NCBI GenBank assembly: GCA_027579435.1
Contig: JANBPK010000784.1
Coordinates: 37,879-101,878 of the forward strand
Reading direction: 5' to 3'
From: Candolleomyces eurysporus
Lineage: Eukaryota > Basidiomycota > Agaricomycetes > Agaricales > Psathyrellaceae
DNA: 64,000 nt
The translations under genes were made by a program, and so were the position numbers. Below the pieces are notes generated by a model. The model searched no databases, was not told the DNA's origin, and worked only from the letters and a program-made list of their open reading frames with translations. Positions within the stretch are counted from its first letter, which is position 1, and every line of letters begins with the position of its first letter. Shown one piece after another: positions 36,059 to 49,030 of the stretch.

Positions 36059-38140
36059 GTTTGTGCTTTTCTTTCTATTTGCAATAGNTTTTTTGGTTTT
36101 GTCTTTTGTGCTTGTAGTCAATCTCAAATCAGAACATTTTTCAACATTCAAACAATGGCCTGTGAATAGCAGCCAATCCCCATTGCAAAAAGGTTCCCAG
36201 CCATTGTCGTCAATGGGCCAATGCTTTACACAGCAGTTTTCTGAAGTATTTTAATTTGTGGGAGCTTAATGGCATTCTGCTAAATGCTCAGGTGTTTGTC
36301 TCTAAAGGTGGACAATGGCAACAAAGGATGTTGCACATGAGAACAACATACTAAATTGAGCAACAGAGCTTAAAGCTCACTATCACTGCAATAGCTTGGT
36401 GGCAAAGGCTTAAGAGTAAAAATGTACCCAAGTCAAACCATTTGGAAACTTCTTTTGTCACATTGTCTTTCCTTTGTAACATACCCTTGTTAGTGCTCAT
36501 CATGGATACATCCCAGCTGCTGGGCAGATAGGATGGATAGGGCCAGGTATGTGCAGGTATGGGCATGGGTTGGATTAACACTATCTGTGAGATTCAAAAT
36601 GAGCTGTTGTATGTACAGCTTGAACAAGGACTGGAATGAGCAATTTATTTAAATTGCTCATATTGTGCTCAATTCTTGCCTGTTTGGGCTCATTTTGAGC
36701 ATTTTATCTGTGGGTACATACATAAGATATGTGGCAAATATAGGTACAGATCAGGCTGTTATGTATACCTGCCTAGGATTTCTTGTCACTAACTGAAATG
36801 GTAACCAATTTGCCATTTCAACAAACCTCTTTGGCAATGGTACATCAATCAGCTCTTAGTCACATTTTTGTTTCATAAAACCACTAAACCAAATTACTTT
36901 TTTCTTTCACTGTGGTTTGTTATGTGTTTGTTCAATGAGCACATCCTAAGCAAATTAGGTACAAGGAATGCATGTGTTCACAGTTTGTGTTTAACGTGTC
37001 TACATTGGACACATATTGAGCAAGGTTTTAGGGGTGGCAGAAAAAGGCCAGACACATGCAATGCAAATTTGAATTTGCCTAGCTTGAATATTTGTATTGC
37101 AGATTGTAGACAAAGTCAACCCTTGCATTGGGTGTTATGTTGATACTCCTAAAGGATATAGGAGTGAGACACATTCAGATTCTTGACACAAGATCCAATT
37201 TGCATGTGATGTTGGTTCAGGTCTTGTGAGGCTTTCTACAAGACTAAGTTCAAGCTTATACAAGGCTTTCATGCAAGTTCAGATGAGGGGTTTATTCTGG
37301 AGTTCAAGTACTAAGTCTAACTTAGTGGTTCTGAGTTCTGTAGTTCACTATGTGGGTTCTATTAAGGACGAGGTAAGGAATACAGACTATCCTAGCCTAC
37401 TTATATACTATATGCCTCATGTAGAAGGCATGGTAATATCAGTCAGCAATATTAAAGTATCAGTCAGCAAAATGAAACTATGAGTAAGCTAAATGAAAAA
37501 CGTGTGCTACTGAAACACTAAGTGCTGGTCATAAGGTCATACATGAGTCCATAGAGCATACATGAGGTAACCATCAGGCAAACACAAGGTGTGCATGAGG
37601 TAGGAATTACAGAGACCAGAGAGTCCATGAGACAAGCCCAAGGGATTGTAACATTGGGTTTGCTTAAAATGTGCTATTTGAACAAACACATCAAAAACCA
37701 CAGTGTTTTCCACCTGATCCTCACCACTTCCCAAGCTAATTAGCTTGGGATATTCTATGTGTTAAATGAGCTCAGTTAGCTGGGGTGACCTAATGGTGCC
37801 TCACTGTCAATAATTCTGGCCTGAATGCTGGTTTAGGAAAGTGTCCTTCAGATAAAGTTGACTGTAGGATAGAGGGTAGATTATGGGTAGAGATATTGGA
37901 TAGTTGAATAGATAAGAGTTAGATAACCCTTCAGAGGATCCCCCTGGTGGCAGGTGGTGGAATGGGATTTCAGAACCATTGGGGCTCTTGGGATGTTGCC
38001 TGTCCCCATCATTCTGTTAGTCAGTCATCATCATCAGCATCAACCAATGTTCCCTGCTGTTTGTCTGCTTTTTGATCACTGTCTGGGTGCTTTCCCGTGC
38101 CGTCCCCTCCCGCCAACTGACTATTAGTTGTTATCACAAC
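36059..38140. other. AT-rich stretch without recognised gene
   Basis: No domain, RNA or element ends were seen. It probably includes the 3' UTR of the NACHT-WD40 gene at its left and non-coding retroelement sequence at its right. Confidence 0.35.
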
Positions 38141-39264
38141 TTAGTACTCTAATTCAGAATCACTTCCAAAGCTAAGTTCTATTATTTTGTGATTTTTCTG
38201 AGGGTCTGCAGGCAAGTGCTGCATCACCGGATTTCTTCTGACTACTTCCTTCATCTTCTCCCTTTTTTCTGTGCTCAGGTTAGCAGATATGTCAACTTCA
38301 TCTTTGAGTTTCTTCCCATCAAACAATTCTTCTGGTAGTTTACCAGTCTTTGGTCCTCCTTCTACAGGTTGATTTATTGGAAGGTTGATTTTGTTAGTGA
38401 TATCCAGTTTGCTCTCTTTCCAATAGGATTGAGAATAAAGAGAATGGGGTTCAGTGTCGCACCATTGAATAAATTGAGCATATTGATAGAATTCTAGGTT
38501 TTCTTCCTTAGTTAGCTGATTTGCTGGTGTGTAAATCTCCTTAGGATTGACCAGGTAACCTAGGAGCTGACCCTTTGAAATAGTGATGGATAATGTAGAG
38601 AAATTGGTGATCCAGACATACAGTTTGACTCTGCTGATTAATGTTTCTGGCAGGGTGTAAAGTGATTCAGGAGTCAATTGGAGAAGGCACATCTTTTGAT
38701 AGCAAAGACTGGGGAGTCGGAAGGGAAACAAGGGTCAATATATATAAGCTTCTGGGTGCTCAGAGCTATTTGATAGTCAAAGCTGGATTGAGCTTCTTCT
38801 CTGACATGTCGGTATAGTTTTTGCTTTTTCTGTTGAGATTTTTGGTGAGCTCAATTTCTTTCTATCTTCCATGAGAGTTCAGCCTGAGCTAGGATCTTGA
38901 ACATGTTACCTTGTTCATCCTCGTATATTTCACAGCATGGCAAGATTTTTAGGACTTCAATTGAATGATCGGTATCCCCAAAAACTATGAAGGTCAACCT
39001 GTTTCTCCGCTGATGCACAGGTTGCGTTCTAAGGCTCAAATCACAACAAGACAAAGAACCAAGCTCTAACACCAACACACACCCAAAACAAACACACCAA
39101 GTATCTTTGGAAGATAAGAGGCAGGCAAGGGTATAGTGAAAAGCTCTAAGTCTAGTTAGACTAAGGCTTTGGAATGTAAAATTTGCAATTGCAAGTTCGA
39201 GGGGGGAGCTAAGGCTCAACCAGGTTCAATGTTATTGCTTCAGAAGCTAAACTTTGTAGACAAC

Positions 39265-40452
39265 TGTTATGGAGTACCTCAGGTGATCCAAGGGTTCAAC
39301 AAGTGTAACCAAGGTATGGAGGTTCACTGTAATTAGAAACAGTGAAAGGTGATATTGTTCAGCGAAATGGGGATCAGGGAGGTGATGACAGACGTGGAGG
39401 GAGATTACTGATACTTGGGGACCGGATGCGTATCGCTGCCAGGAGTGAAGTGAATGAGAGAGTTCACCTCTTTCACAAGTTGCTTCTGTAAGAAGAACTT
39501 GTTGAGGGGGAACAGAGGGTCGAGATTCGGAGGGGGTCTGTTCAGGGGAGGAAGAGGGGATTGTTCAAAGAATCACTGAGTGGAGTTCCCTCCGTTCGAA
39601 GAAGGCATTCTTGAAGAGGATTGAGAGAAGGGAACTCAAGGGATCAAAGTCCTTCTTCAATATCGCGTAAGCGTGAGGACGACGATGACGATGTAGTTGG
39701 TCACTCAAAGTTCGAAGGAGTTGGAGATGACTCTCTCGTTTGGATGGCGTTCGAAGCATGTAATATCCACAATAGTTGTTCCTTCTTGTAGCAAAGGGAC
39801 CCAATAGACGTTGTAGCTGTAGGGTTCCTACCAGCTCTTGAGCAGACGGCGATAATTGGGAAACGTTGAGTGAATCAAATAGGATGAGGGGGTAAACGAT
39901 CAGTATCGTGAGAAGTGCTTGGCCAAGGAGAAGGTCCACGCCTCCAACGAGAGGAAGATGAGGGACAATGTCGAGGCAAATGTACTCATTGTTGAGCGTC
40001 CACTGTGTTCTCAATTTGAGCATACACAGGGTAAAGATGTTGAGGAAGATCTGTCAGGCACCAGGTACAAGTAGACAAGGTTTGATTCTTGAGAACAAGC
40101 TAAAGAACTACTTTACAGTCTAGCTCGGTATTTAAACACTTGTGGAATTGGGCTAGTCCGGGCTGGCTCGACTTCTATGACCAGCATCAGTGCTTCTACT
40201 GTTCCTACTTGATAGCTATCAGGTTCCATCGATAAGTATCAACTATTATAGGTAAAAGCGAGGCAAAGGGGAAAGGGTAAAGGGCATAGTCAGGGCAAAG
40301 GGGAAGGGCATAGGGTATCCTCGGGCTAAGGGTCAAGACTTGGGCAAAGGGGAAGGATATTGTGCTACTAAGGAGGTAAGTCCGAGGGAGTCCGAGTCAA
40401 ATACAAGTAAACAATAGAAAAAAAAAGATACCCTAGGGGTTATTACATAACA
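39265..40452. mobile_element. solo LTR (1188 bp) with 5-bp target duplication
   Basis: The ends TGTTATG and CATAACA are perfect short inverted repeats. The element is flanked by ACAAC on both sides (39260-39264 and 40453-40457), and removing it restores the alignment of the surrounding LTR with 23641-24590. This identifies a clean insertion of one LTR. A TATA-like TTTAAATA on the minus strand near 40130 suggests minus orientation. A 152-codon open frame (40023-39565, minus) has no recognised motif and is probably fortuitous. Confidence 0.8.
40255..40365. repeat. degenerate tandem repeat inside the solo LTR
   Basis: Imperfect repeats of GGCAAAGGGGAAGGGCATA with variable spacing, at least four units, with strong purine bias. 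Confidence 0.55.
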
Positions 40453-41139
40453 ACAACACACTTCAACGATAAATGGATACGACTTCAGAAGTGAGAACAT
40501 GGTCTTGACACAATATAACTTTGACAACGTAATGAGGACACGGCCTCCGAATGACTTGTGAACTTAAACATGCAAAAGATAACAGAAAGGCTCTCTTAGA
40601 TTCAGTGGGTAACACAGACCTGGATGCAAAATACAATGCTAGCTACCCGCTATGTAGATTTAGTTACTTAGAGTCCAAGATTAAATATGGTAGATAAGTT
40701 TGGCAAACACATCCAAAACAAACAGAGATATAAACATATAAAATTAACCAGTCCAAAAAGAAATAATCATATGAGGGTATCCAGGCTCCAGAACAAGGTC
40801 TTGACCTTCCTAGACTTGCATCAAGACGCATTTGGAACCTCTGCCAAAACGGCACTCCACTATTTCCACATGCTTTGGTAGTTCAGAATAGGTTCGGAGG
40901 TAAGTACCTTTGCACCCGACTCTATTTCCGTCTATCTGGTTTGCTGGGCACCTCTCCCAAGCCCTCATCATGTCATTGCCCCGACTCTAGGCATTCTGCA
41001 TCTTTCCACACTCCATGCTTTCCTTGTTATCAACATTGGCTCACAAGACCAAAACCTATCTCAGGTTCTGAAAACAGCTAAGGGTCTGGTCTCTACTCCA
41101 CATCAGTTCACACATTGAGTTGGCTCTTCAGAAGCCCTC

Positions 41140-41542
41140 TGTCGAAATAAGTTGGCAGGAGAGTGGGATAGATGGCAAGGACGGCTGGTAGACACGATGT
41201 AAGCCTCAGATGAAAGAAAGGATCTGTAATTTAGAATATACCTAGTAGACATGATGTAAGCTAGAGTCTACTAGTGAGTAATAGAGTAATGGCAAGATAA
41301 TGAATGAATATGCACCCTCAGATGAAAGAAAGGATCTGAGGGGTGGCGGACGTAAACTAAAGGTTTAAATACAAATGTCCGATCTAAAACTGACTAAGAA
41401 AATTAAAAATAGAATGAAAGGAGACATAGGCTAAGACGATGAGAGCATCGACTAATATAGAATATGTAATACTGAATAAGGAATGAAGAGACGAGAGTAA
41501 GAAAGAAATAAGAAACCTCAACAGAAACAAGAAACCTCAACA
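41140..41542 (-). repeat. Copia 3' LTR
   Basis: On the minus strand it begins TGTTGAGGTTTCTTG and ends TTATTTCGACA (TG...CA), directly after a polypurine tract. It contains an internal repeat of CCTCAGATGAAAGAAAGGAT at about 41208 and 41315. Length 403 bp, typical for Copia. Confidence 0.75.
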
Positions 41543-43305
41543 CTCCCCCTTGATGCAAGCATCGCTCTTCTTGTCGTCGTTGGGACCTAGAACCTCCATG
41601 GACTTCCTGAACTCGGCAAACTTGACACGACCGAGCGGTTTAGTCATAGCATCGGCAACCATATAGTTGGTAGGACAGAAGACGAGTTGGATGTCGCAAC
41701 TAAAGATGGTTTGATGGAAAAGTGGAAATGAATATCGATATGCTTTGTACAAGCGTGGAAGACGGGGTTTGTAGACAACTTGATAGCGCCCTGATTGTCA
41801 CAATAAAGAATCATAGGGCAGAAGTTCTCAACGTAAGCGCCTAAGCCAATGATGGGGAGAATCTCTTGGGACAGAGACTGTAACCACTTCGCTTCTTTAG
41901 CGGTGTGAGTTAGAGCAACATACTCCGACTTGGTGGAAGAGAGAGTGATGATGGGTTGCTTCTTGGAGCTCCAAGAGATAACCCCGGCTCCAGTCAAGAA
42001 TGTGTAGCCTGAAATTGAGTGTCGGTGAGGCTCTGTTCCCCAATTCGCGTCCGAATAGCCTGTGAGGATGAAGTCTTTACCGCCTAGAGTGAGATGAAAG
42101 TCCTTTGTAGACTTGAGATATTGAATGACATGGAGAGCTGATTCCATGTGAGTTGTATGAGGTGATTCGAGGTAGCGAGCAAGGACGGATATAGCTTCAG
42201 CGATGTCAGGACGGGTCATAACATTGAGGTACATGAGGAGGCCGATAAGTTCGTGATATTTGGACTTCTTGTTGGCAGAGAGTAGAGTCGGAGAGATGTG
42301 AAGGGAACCAGGAGTAAGGTCGACGCCAGGTTGGAGTGGTTTAGAGGCTGTCTTGCAGTCCATCATCCCAAATAAATCAAGGATGTGGTTGATGTAGGCG
42401 GTTTGAGACAGAGAAATGGTACGCGCCTCTAAGTCCCTTTGGACATCTACTCCCAAAATCCAAGTCAACTCCCCCATATCCACTAACTCCATGAACTCTC
42501 CAATACCGCCCTTCAACGATTTGACTGTTCCCTTCGAGTTGGCGACAAAGGTGAAGTCGTCAGTGGCTACGCCGAGTAGGCAGTAGCTGGTTGGGCTTGT
42601 AACACGGTAGAACAAGGCGTGGTTGGTGTTCGATTTGGTGAGGCCAAGTTTGGAGAGCGTAAGGCAGAGCTCTTCATACCACTTGTTGCCGCCTTGTTTT
42701 GTGCTGTAGAGGGGTCGCCATAATTGAAGTACCAAAGTCTTGCTGTTGGACTTGGCCCGAGTAAGTTGTTGACGCAGTTCCAGGTGGATTTCATAAAGAA
42801 TGGGTGGAAGGTGCATGTATATGATCTCGTTGGGTGGTAGGACTCTGTTGAGGTAGGTGTTCTTAGCGTCGGCCTGTTCAATAGCTGAGCCAAGGGTCAT
42901 GCTTAGTGATAATATGTATCGGAGGGTTACTGGACAAATGGTGGGGGCAAAAGTTTTGTCGAAATCGATACCGGGATGTTGAGAGTAACCCTTGCCGACG
43001 AGGTGAGCCTTATACCTTGACACATTTCCTCGAGCGTCCCTCTTGCGTCAAAGAACAAACCAGCAGCCGATGATGTTCACTATATTCCGTTGATCAACTT
43101 CCACAACGTTGTATGTGTGCATCTTCTCTATCTGGGCAACCTCCTCCCTAATCACTTCCAACCACTTCTCCCTCTCTNGGTCCCCCCAACGCATCCTCGT
43201 GGGTAGGATCATCCAAATCCGAGTTGACAGCCATCGCTTTTGCCAATGCTGCAACCATATCGGTGTTCCGTCCCAGACTAATCCCCTCCTGCCCCATCGC
43301 CTCAT
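41537..43305 (-). CDS. Copia polyprotein fragment (RT-RNase H)
   Basis: The minus strand reads, in order, EREKWLEVIREEVAQIEKM, then SRYKAHLVGKGYSQHPGIDF, VTLRYILSLSM, QADAKNTYLNRVL, LQLWRPLYSTKQGG, LLGVATDDFTFVA (reverse transcriptase; DD present), LTWILGVDVQRD, LLMYLNVMTRPDIA, SDANWGTEPHRHSISGYTF, WSSKKQPIITLSSTKSEYVA (RNase H), ILYCDNQGAIKLS, KHIDIHFHF and MVADAMTKPLGRVKFAEFRK. Frames change near 43030 (beside ISRYK) and near 41705 (after HIDIHFHF), so it is inactive as read. The upstream pieces at 43820-43367 are low-complexity linker. Ns at 43178 and 43387. Confidence 0.8.
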
Positions 43306-44352
43306 CCAACTCAGCTACCAATATAGCAAGTTGCTTCTGGTATCCCGTAGCTGTCTTCGATGAGTCTCAACAGTTGTAGGTGCGAGNTTTTTTATAGAAC
43401 CCTGGTGCTGGTGCCGTGTACCTACAAGATTGTGTCGAAGTTGGTTGAGTTTTGTTGTTCTCTTCATCATGCTGAGTGGGTTCAGCACTGCAGCATTGAA
43501 GAGGTTCATTAATAATGGGTAGGTTTGTTGGCATAGGGGTAGGTGACTTTCTTTCCTTCTTGGCATCTGCTTGTTCCTCATCCTCCCTTAACAAGTCCTT
43601 CTCGACCTTCTTATTGTCAAAAAGTTGTCATCCCCCTCTTCCTCTTCTCCATCCTCTTCATCTTCCGAATCCGAATCCATGAGCTCTGGCAAATCGTCAT
43701 TGTTCTCATTGTTTCCATTGGTATGAGCAAAGGGAGGGTTACATCAGGAAAACCGTTTGAGTCTGGTTTGTCAGGGCGGAGTTGAAAACAGGTTCCCACT
43801 CTTGCCACTATTATAATCACTGGCGCCTAGCTGGGATTCCGTTATCAAGAGCATGTAGTTACGAGAGGGTTTAATCATTATGTCTATGTTGCAGAAGCCT
43901 TAGGACCCAGTGGTAACTGCAGGGTCAGTGCTTATAATCGACTATTAAGCATATGCTACATGATCACTATTGGTCAGGGTGAATTATGATGTCCGTCCCA
44001 GATGAGGCCATGATCTGTGTCGGTCATATGCCTATCGGGTATCCTGGAGTTAAGCGCTCAGCTTAAGACCGTTAAGGCTTGGGGCATGCTGAAATCCAAT
44101 ATAAGATGTTGATATTCAGTTATCATGACTCGGGAGGTGTTGGGTGGGCCTCGTTATTCAGTGCTTATGAGGCGGGTCAATAAGCTCAGCAAAGTTAATA
44201 GGAGTAGCACTAGTAATTGAGTGGGGTAGATGGACGTGGCTGCGTGCAATACTAAGGCTAGTTCAAGGCCGGCAGATCCCAAAGCATATGGAATAACATT
44301 GAACTTGCTCTTTATACGTCTGCAGTAATTACAATTTCCAACCACACGTGCA

Positions 44353-47300
44353 TCAATCATCTGACTCTGACTCTGGTTCCTGGATACGGTGACCAACGTT
44401 GTCATCTTCCTCATCCGAGTACCAGTTCTGATCTTCCTGCTCCGCATCTACTAATAAATGCTCATGTTCCTGGCCTGTGGGTACCGGGTCCTCCAGGCAG
44501 GGAGATTGAGGGATGGTGTCGGCTGGTGCCTCCGCTTGCAGGGTTGGACTGCTGCTGCTCGTTGAGGGGCCACATGGAGGTGGAGTGTGGGCTGGATTTG
44601 GACCTTTTTGAGGTGTTGGAGCCATTTTGACCTTTGGGGCATCTGAGTGGGCGTATTGATGCCCTATCCCAAGGCCCCATAAGTAGCGCATTGACATGTC
44701 TTGGTCTACAAAGCTGCTCATGCAAATCCAGCTCTGGAGTCAGTTCCAGAACAAACAATGGTGCCAGTAGGTACAGCTTACCGATTGGCATAATATTCAT
44801 TCCAATCAGCGTGATCCTTGGCTAATTTATACGCCATTCTCGAGGAATCGACTTCGGAGTATTTTTGGCCAAGTGAAAACCGAGGGATGACGTGGCACCC
44901 GTGTAAAACATCAGTGGGGTCCAGAAACCCCACTGCATCCTGCTTTGTAAGGGGAATCAACTCCAAGCGATCCAATGAATCACTTGAAGAAGTGGAATCC
45001 AGCGCCTGATACCGACGGACCCAGAGAAAATCAAACCGCCGCTTGCGAAGATCAAATGCCCCTCTGCCTTGATATAGAATGTTGAGGTGGTATATCCCCA
45101 GCACTCTAAAATAGACAAAATGGTGCACCACGTCTGCTGATTCTTCTTCTTCTGGTTCCCAGAGGCACATAACATCTCATCGCAATGTCCTGGGATTGAT
45201 AACATCAACGCCATGACGAACATCATAGCTTGTGAAGTTAATGTGAAAGATACCATGCCTATATATGCGGTCTGAATGGATAATTATCCTGTCCATGTCT
45301 GACTGCTTTGGTCCCATATCCATCTTGTTGGTTGGCAGGTTGATTGCATGGACAAGTGACTGGAGAAGCGGAACATTGCGAACACTTTCAGCTGGAGCAC
45401 TGGGACTCTCTGCCTCTTGGAGCAGGTGTCGGTATATGCGTGGTAGGAGATGGGCTCTGAGCTTTGGCATAAAGTCCTGGCATTTGGCGTGAGTGAATTG
45501 TAGTGGAACTCAACTTCTGAACACTTGGAGCTACCTTTGTTGCTGGGTCATCTCGCTTACTTCGTAGAAATTCAGGTAGGCAGATAGGCTGATTTTGAGA
45601 CTTCCCGATGAAATACCATGCTGAATGTTCACAATCCTGACTGAAGCCTTCGTCCGACGCAGGGTAGAGTTGCTTCCGAAGTGTTTGAACGCGCATCCGC
45701 CTCATTTGGATTCTTGATAGCTGTCTGCTAACGTTCTTTTTGCTGGTACGTTTGTAGTCTGACTTGGGGCCTTGATGCAGCCGCTCCGGCTAGGTTCAGT
45801 CATTAGACAGGCGCGGGAGAAGCAATGCAAATCAAAAGCATACAGTCTGGGTTGAATATGAGTTGGTTGTGCCAAACATCCTGATACATGCAGCAACGTC
45901 TCCAAGAGAATGGAACTTATAGGTTTTGAGGTTGAAGGCCTTGTCTTTTCTACCGCTGGATACGCCTGGATCAGTGCCCTGCTCTATGGGCAATTTTTTG
46001 GTAAATACATTGTATAAAGCTCAGGGCGATTCATGACTCACCAGACCCAGGAGTTTCAGGAGCAGGCGCCCTTGAGACCTCCACTGCTGATACAGGGTTT
46101 GTATTGAGTTTGCACCTCTTACTACTGTTTTTCTGGACCGTGTTTGCTTTACGCCTCGCCTCCCGTCTCTTCCTTGCCTGATACTTGCGCGGAAGTTCTT
46201 TTGTCTTAATGGCAAGGCAGACGTCCGTTTCAAAAAGTCGGAATTGACTCCCCAGCTCTGCGGTCAGTTTGTCCAGCAGACCAAGCGTATGGTCAGTATG
46301 AAGACGGAGTTTTGCCAGCAAGTGCCATTTAACAAAAACAAAAAAGAGTGACATGACTCGCCCATTGTGGGGCTCAGGTAGTAAGCCCTCAAAGGCAGGT
46401 ATCACGCACTGCATTGTAATTGAAAAAGGCTCAACATTGAATGATATTTCAAATGTTCTTACCTGAAGCAAATCTTCAAAATCTCGAGCTGCTAACTGCT
46501 TCATTTCGCTTATGTTGCTTGTGAAGCGTCAGATTGTTTCTGCTCCAAATGTTGGCATACTACGATATCTATAGGGAAATCAGGGGCAAGTCACTGAGCT
46601 ACCATAATGCGTACTCACCGGATATTGAGGGTATTGAGCAAACCTTTCTTTGTTGCCTCCAATAGACAAAGGAGCTGAATNAAAAAGTGATTTCCATACT
46701 CCCAAATCAACCTCATGCATTATATCAACAACGAGTATTGAGAAGACATTGAAGGCAAGCTTTCCAAGCTGGGCTGAGAATGAGTTCTAGAATATGCCTA
46801 TTTCAGCCACAATAAAGCAGTAATATAGCGAGTCAAACTACATACGTCAATTGGAAGATATGAGCCATCTGAAAGAAGGTCTTCAACTGCGCTGTTGGTG
46901 ACAGCAAGGTTGTTTGCATATATCAAGGCTCTTGCTGATTCAACAGCATTTTGCCTGCCTTGATCATCAAGCTGAGCGGTTTGAGTCCAGACCAGCCGGT
47001 CTTCAGGCTCTCCCATTCTGGGTACATGTTCCATCCGCACTTTGCAGCAGGGGCATGGATATTTACCAAGATTCTTGATGCCTGCTAGTATGATTCTGTT
47101 GGATAATTATTTGAGCATTCATGTGAAGCCATCAAACAGAAAAGGTGTCACTTCTCTGGATAGTCTGCTGAGTATGTGAAAATGCGAGGATAGAAGCGGC
47201 GCCTCTGCCCATCAAAGCACGTCACAACAATGCTGTGGCAATATGCCTCAAGAAACTCATTGTCTAACAGAACCTTCCACTGCTTGTGAAAGAGTTCTCG

Positions 47301-49030
47301 CTGGCAATGCGAGATTAGGCTTGCAGCAACTGTAGGTCTGCCAGAGTATTGCGAAACAAAATCCTTGAAGTTGTCAGGCAACTAATTGCAATTGATCAGA
47401 CAATATGAAAGAGGAAATAAAAGTGCACTCTACCTTTTCAAAGTATGCCACCTGCTCAAAGAGATTTTCAGATGGCTTTGCCCGCTGATACTTGGAATCA
47501 TTGCCAAAACACAAATACAGAGGCCATAATTTTGCAGTACCAAATGAGGCCAACATGGTTGCGTCAGACGCAAACATTAATGCAAGAACATAGCGAGGGA
47601 GGTTGCAACCTTCTTCAAGCGGTGATTGCTGCGTCAAGCCCAGGCCAAGGTGAGTCCTGGTTCATATAGAGCAACTAGTTCTTACCTGAAGCTCGTCATA
47701 CACCTCAAGGAAAGCAGGCGACGTATAGATCTCTCCGTAAACGCAAACATCTTCCTTCTCCGTGCCTGGGTGCCAGCAAAGCTCATAGCCAAAAGTGTGA
47801 AAGTATTCATGAGTTGTTAAGCTTTCTAATTTGTGCTTGATCAGGGGAACAAGTGGGCGGTAATGAAAGCCAGGTACTGTGAATTTTTTTGGTCCACACA
47901 CAGCTGACAATGTGTTGAACGGGACGGTGATAGTGACGTTTGTGCATGCCCAAGAGATGCTGTCGTCGTCCTCCCAGTTAGGATCTAGGCCATCTGCTTT
48001 GTACTGCGACGTAGCTAAGGCCCGATCAATAGCAGGCCAGTTAGCCTCTCGGACATCCTTTGGATTGAAACTGTCATCGCCAACAACGTCCAAAAGGGCC
48101 TGGAATGAATTTTGGCTCCTTTCATGATTTGACCACCACCATTCTCCCAAGCGAAACGAGCTCAGGTTTGGAAAGGGGTGCAATTGTGATGTGGATGGTT
48201 CAGGGCGGGGCTGAGTATGAACTGGGGCCAAGGGAGGTGATTCAGGTTCATCAGGTATTTCAATGGGATCTTGTAGGTCGTGTGCAGTAAGGCAGAGATC
48301 GGGGTCATGTGGATAATCTCCAGGAGGGCATCTGGGAATTTTGTACAGGCCAAACGAGTTTACAGGTGTCCTGTACTCGCCAGGCGAGTGCAAGGGCAGG
48401 GCCACTGGCCGAGGGGATTCCTCTGCCGCAGGTATTGATTCGAAGGGCGCTGCAATGCCAGAGGAAGGCTGCTGATGATCTTCCACTAGGCATTGGGAAA
48501 ATACATGATTGGTAGGAGAATAAGGAAACAAGGATATGGGCAAGGTGGAAGTTGGGAGGAAGTCAGCTGCTGCTTGCCTAACTTTGTAAGATGGCTTCTT
48601 CTGGCGGCGCCCTCTTCCAAGAACCTCTAGAATGGGCTGAGTCACAGGTTCCTGTAAAGAGCCTAAGTAATGCGTAGGTTGTAGGGAAGCAATGTGTTCA
48701 TACTGGAGCTGGAGCGTCATTGAGCTGTGGAACATCTTTGCTGCCACTAGCACTGTGATCAAGCTCAATGGGTTGAAGAACGACATCAACATCTAGATTG
48801 CTGTTATCCATCCAGGGCCGCAATCGTTTCAAGCCCTTTGCCATCCCAGAAATGGTGCTTTCACTGGAGCCAAAGGTAGAGGCTTGCTTCTTTCGTGCAT
48901 GCTGAAGGCGCTTGCCCAACCTTGCCTTGAAAGTCTGACATGATTGAATATGGTGGCCATAGCTGTTGGGTTGCCTGAACAGTTTTCCACAAACACACTT
49001 CTGAGACCATGGAGTATTGGTGTTGCTCAT
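44353..49030 (-). CDS. Plavaka transposase, copy 2
   Basis: Same block order as copy 1 but in better condition. The exon 48792-47662 runs uninterrupted (376 codons open) from YLGSLQEPVTQPILEVLGR through WWWSNHERSQNSFQALLD, FHYRPLVPLIKHK and VYGEIYTSPAFLEVYDELQ. The start at 49030 opens with a C2HC-like finger (CVCGKLF...HHIQSC). The C-terminus is complete: FVDQDMSMRYLWG, then an acidic tail ending ESESDD before the stop at 44353. Intron 1 runs GTATGA...TTTACAG near 48720 and joins DAPAP to EPVTQP in frame. A possible break is the N at 46681, which lies in or beside an intron. Catalytic acids cannot be assigned by eye with certainty. This is the copy most likely to encode an active enzyme. Confidence 0.75.

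Larger units (their letters stand above)
38141..41139 (-). mobile_element. Gypsy-type retroelement remnant with LTR
   Basis: Read on the minus strand: LTR sequence (41131 down to about 39000, split by the nested LTR at 39265-40452), then a coding stretch (IVFGDTDHSIEVLK, ILPCCEIYEDEQGN, to 38851), then 38731-38141, which reads LYVWITNFSTLSITISKGQL and later LKDEVDISANLSTEKREKMK. The last part resembles the retropepsin-to-reverse-transcriptase junction of Ty3/Gypsy polyproteins. Reverse transcriptase, RNase H and integrase are missing. The LTR belongs to the same family as 23641-24590, in the opposite orientation. Confidence 0.55.
41140..43805 (-). mobile_element. Copia retrotransposon, 5'-truncated
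   Basis: Minus-strand order: sequence between integrase and reverse transcriptase (from about 43800), reverse transcriptase and RNase H (43305-41537), polypurine tract (AAGGGGGAG at 41551-41543), 3' LTR (41542-41140). Gag, protease, integrase and 5' LTR are absent. The coding sequence stops at about 43805, where a CACTA-like end of Plavaka copy 2 begins. The left end abuts the Gypsy-family LTR. Confidence 0.75.

Noticed and set aside
39565..40023. 152-codon minus-strand frame inside the solo LTR
   Set aside because: Solo LTRs are non-coding; the translation has no retroelement or other motif.
43980..44130. 5S rRNA-like GGAGTTAAGCGCTCAGC
   Set aside because: Only the short GTTAAGC core fits. 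The flanking helices and control elements of 5S rRNA are not found.
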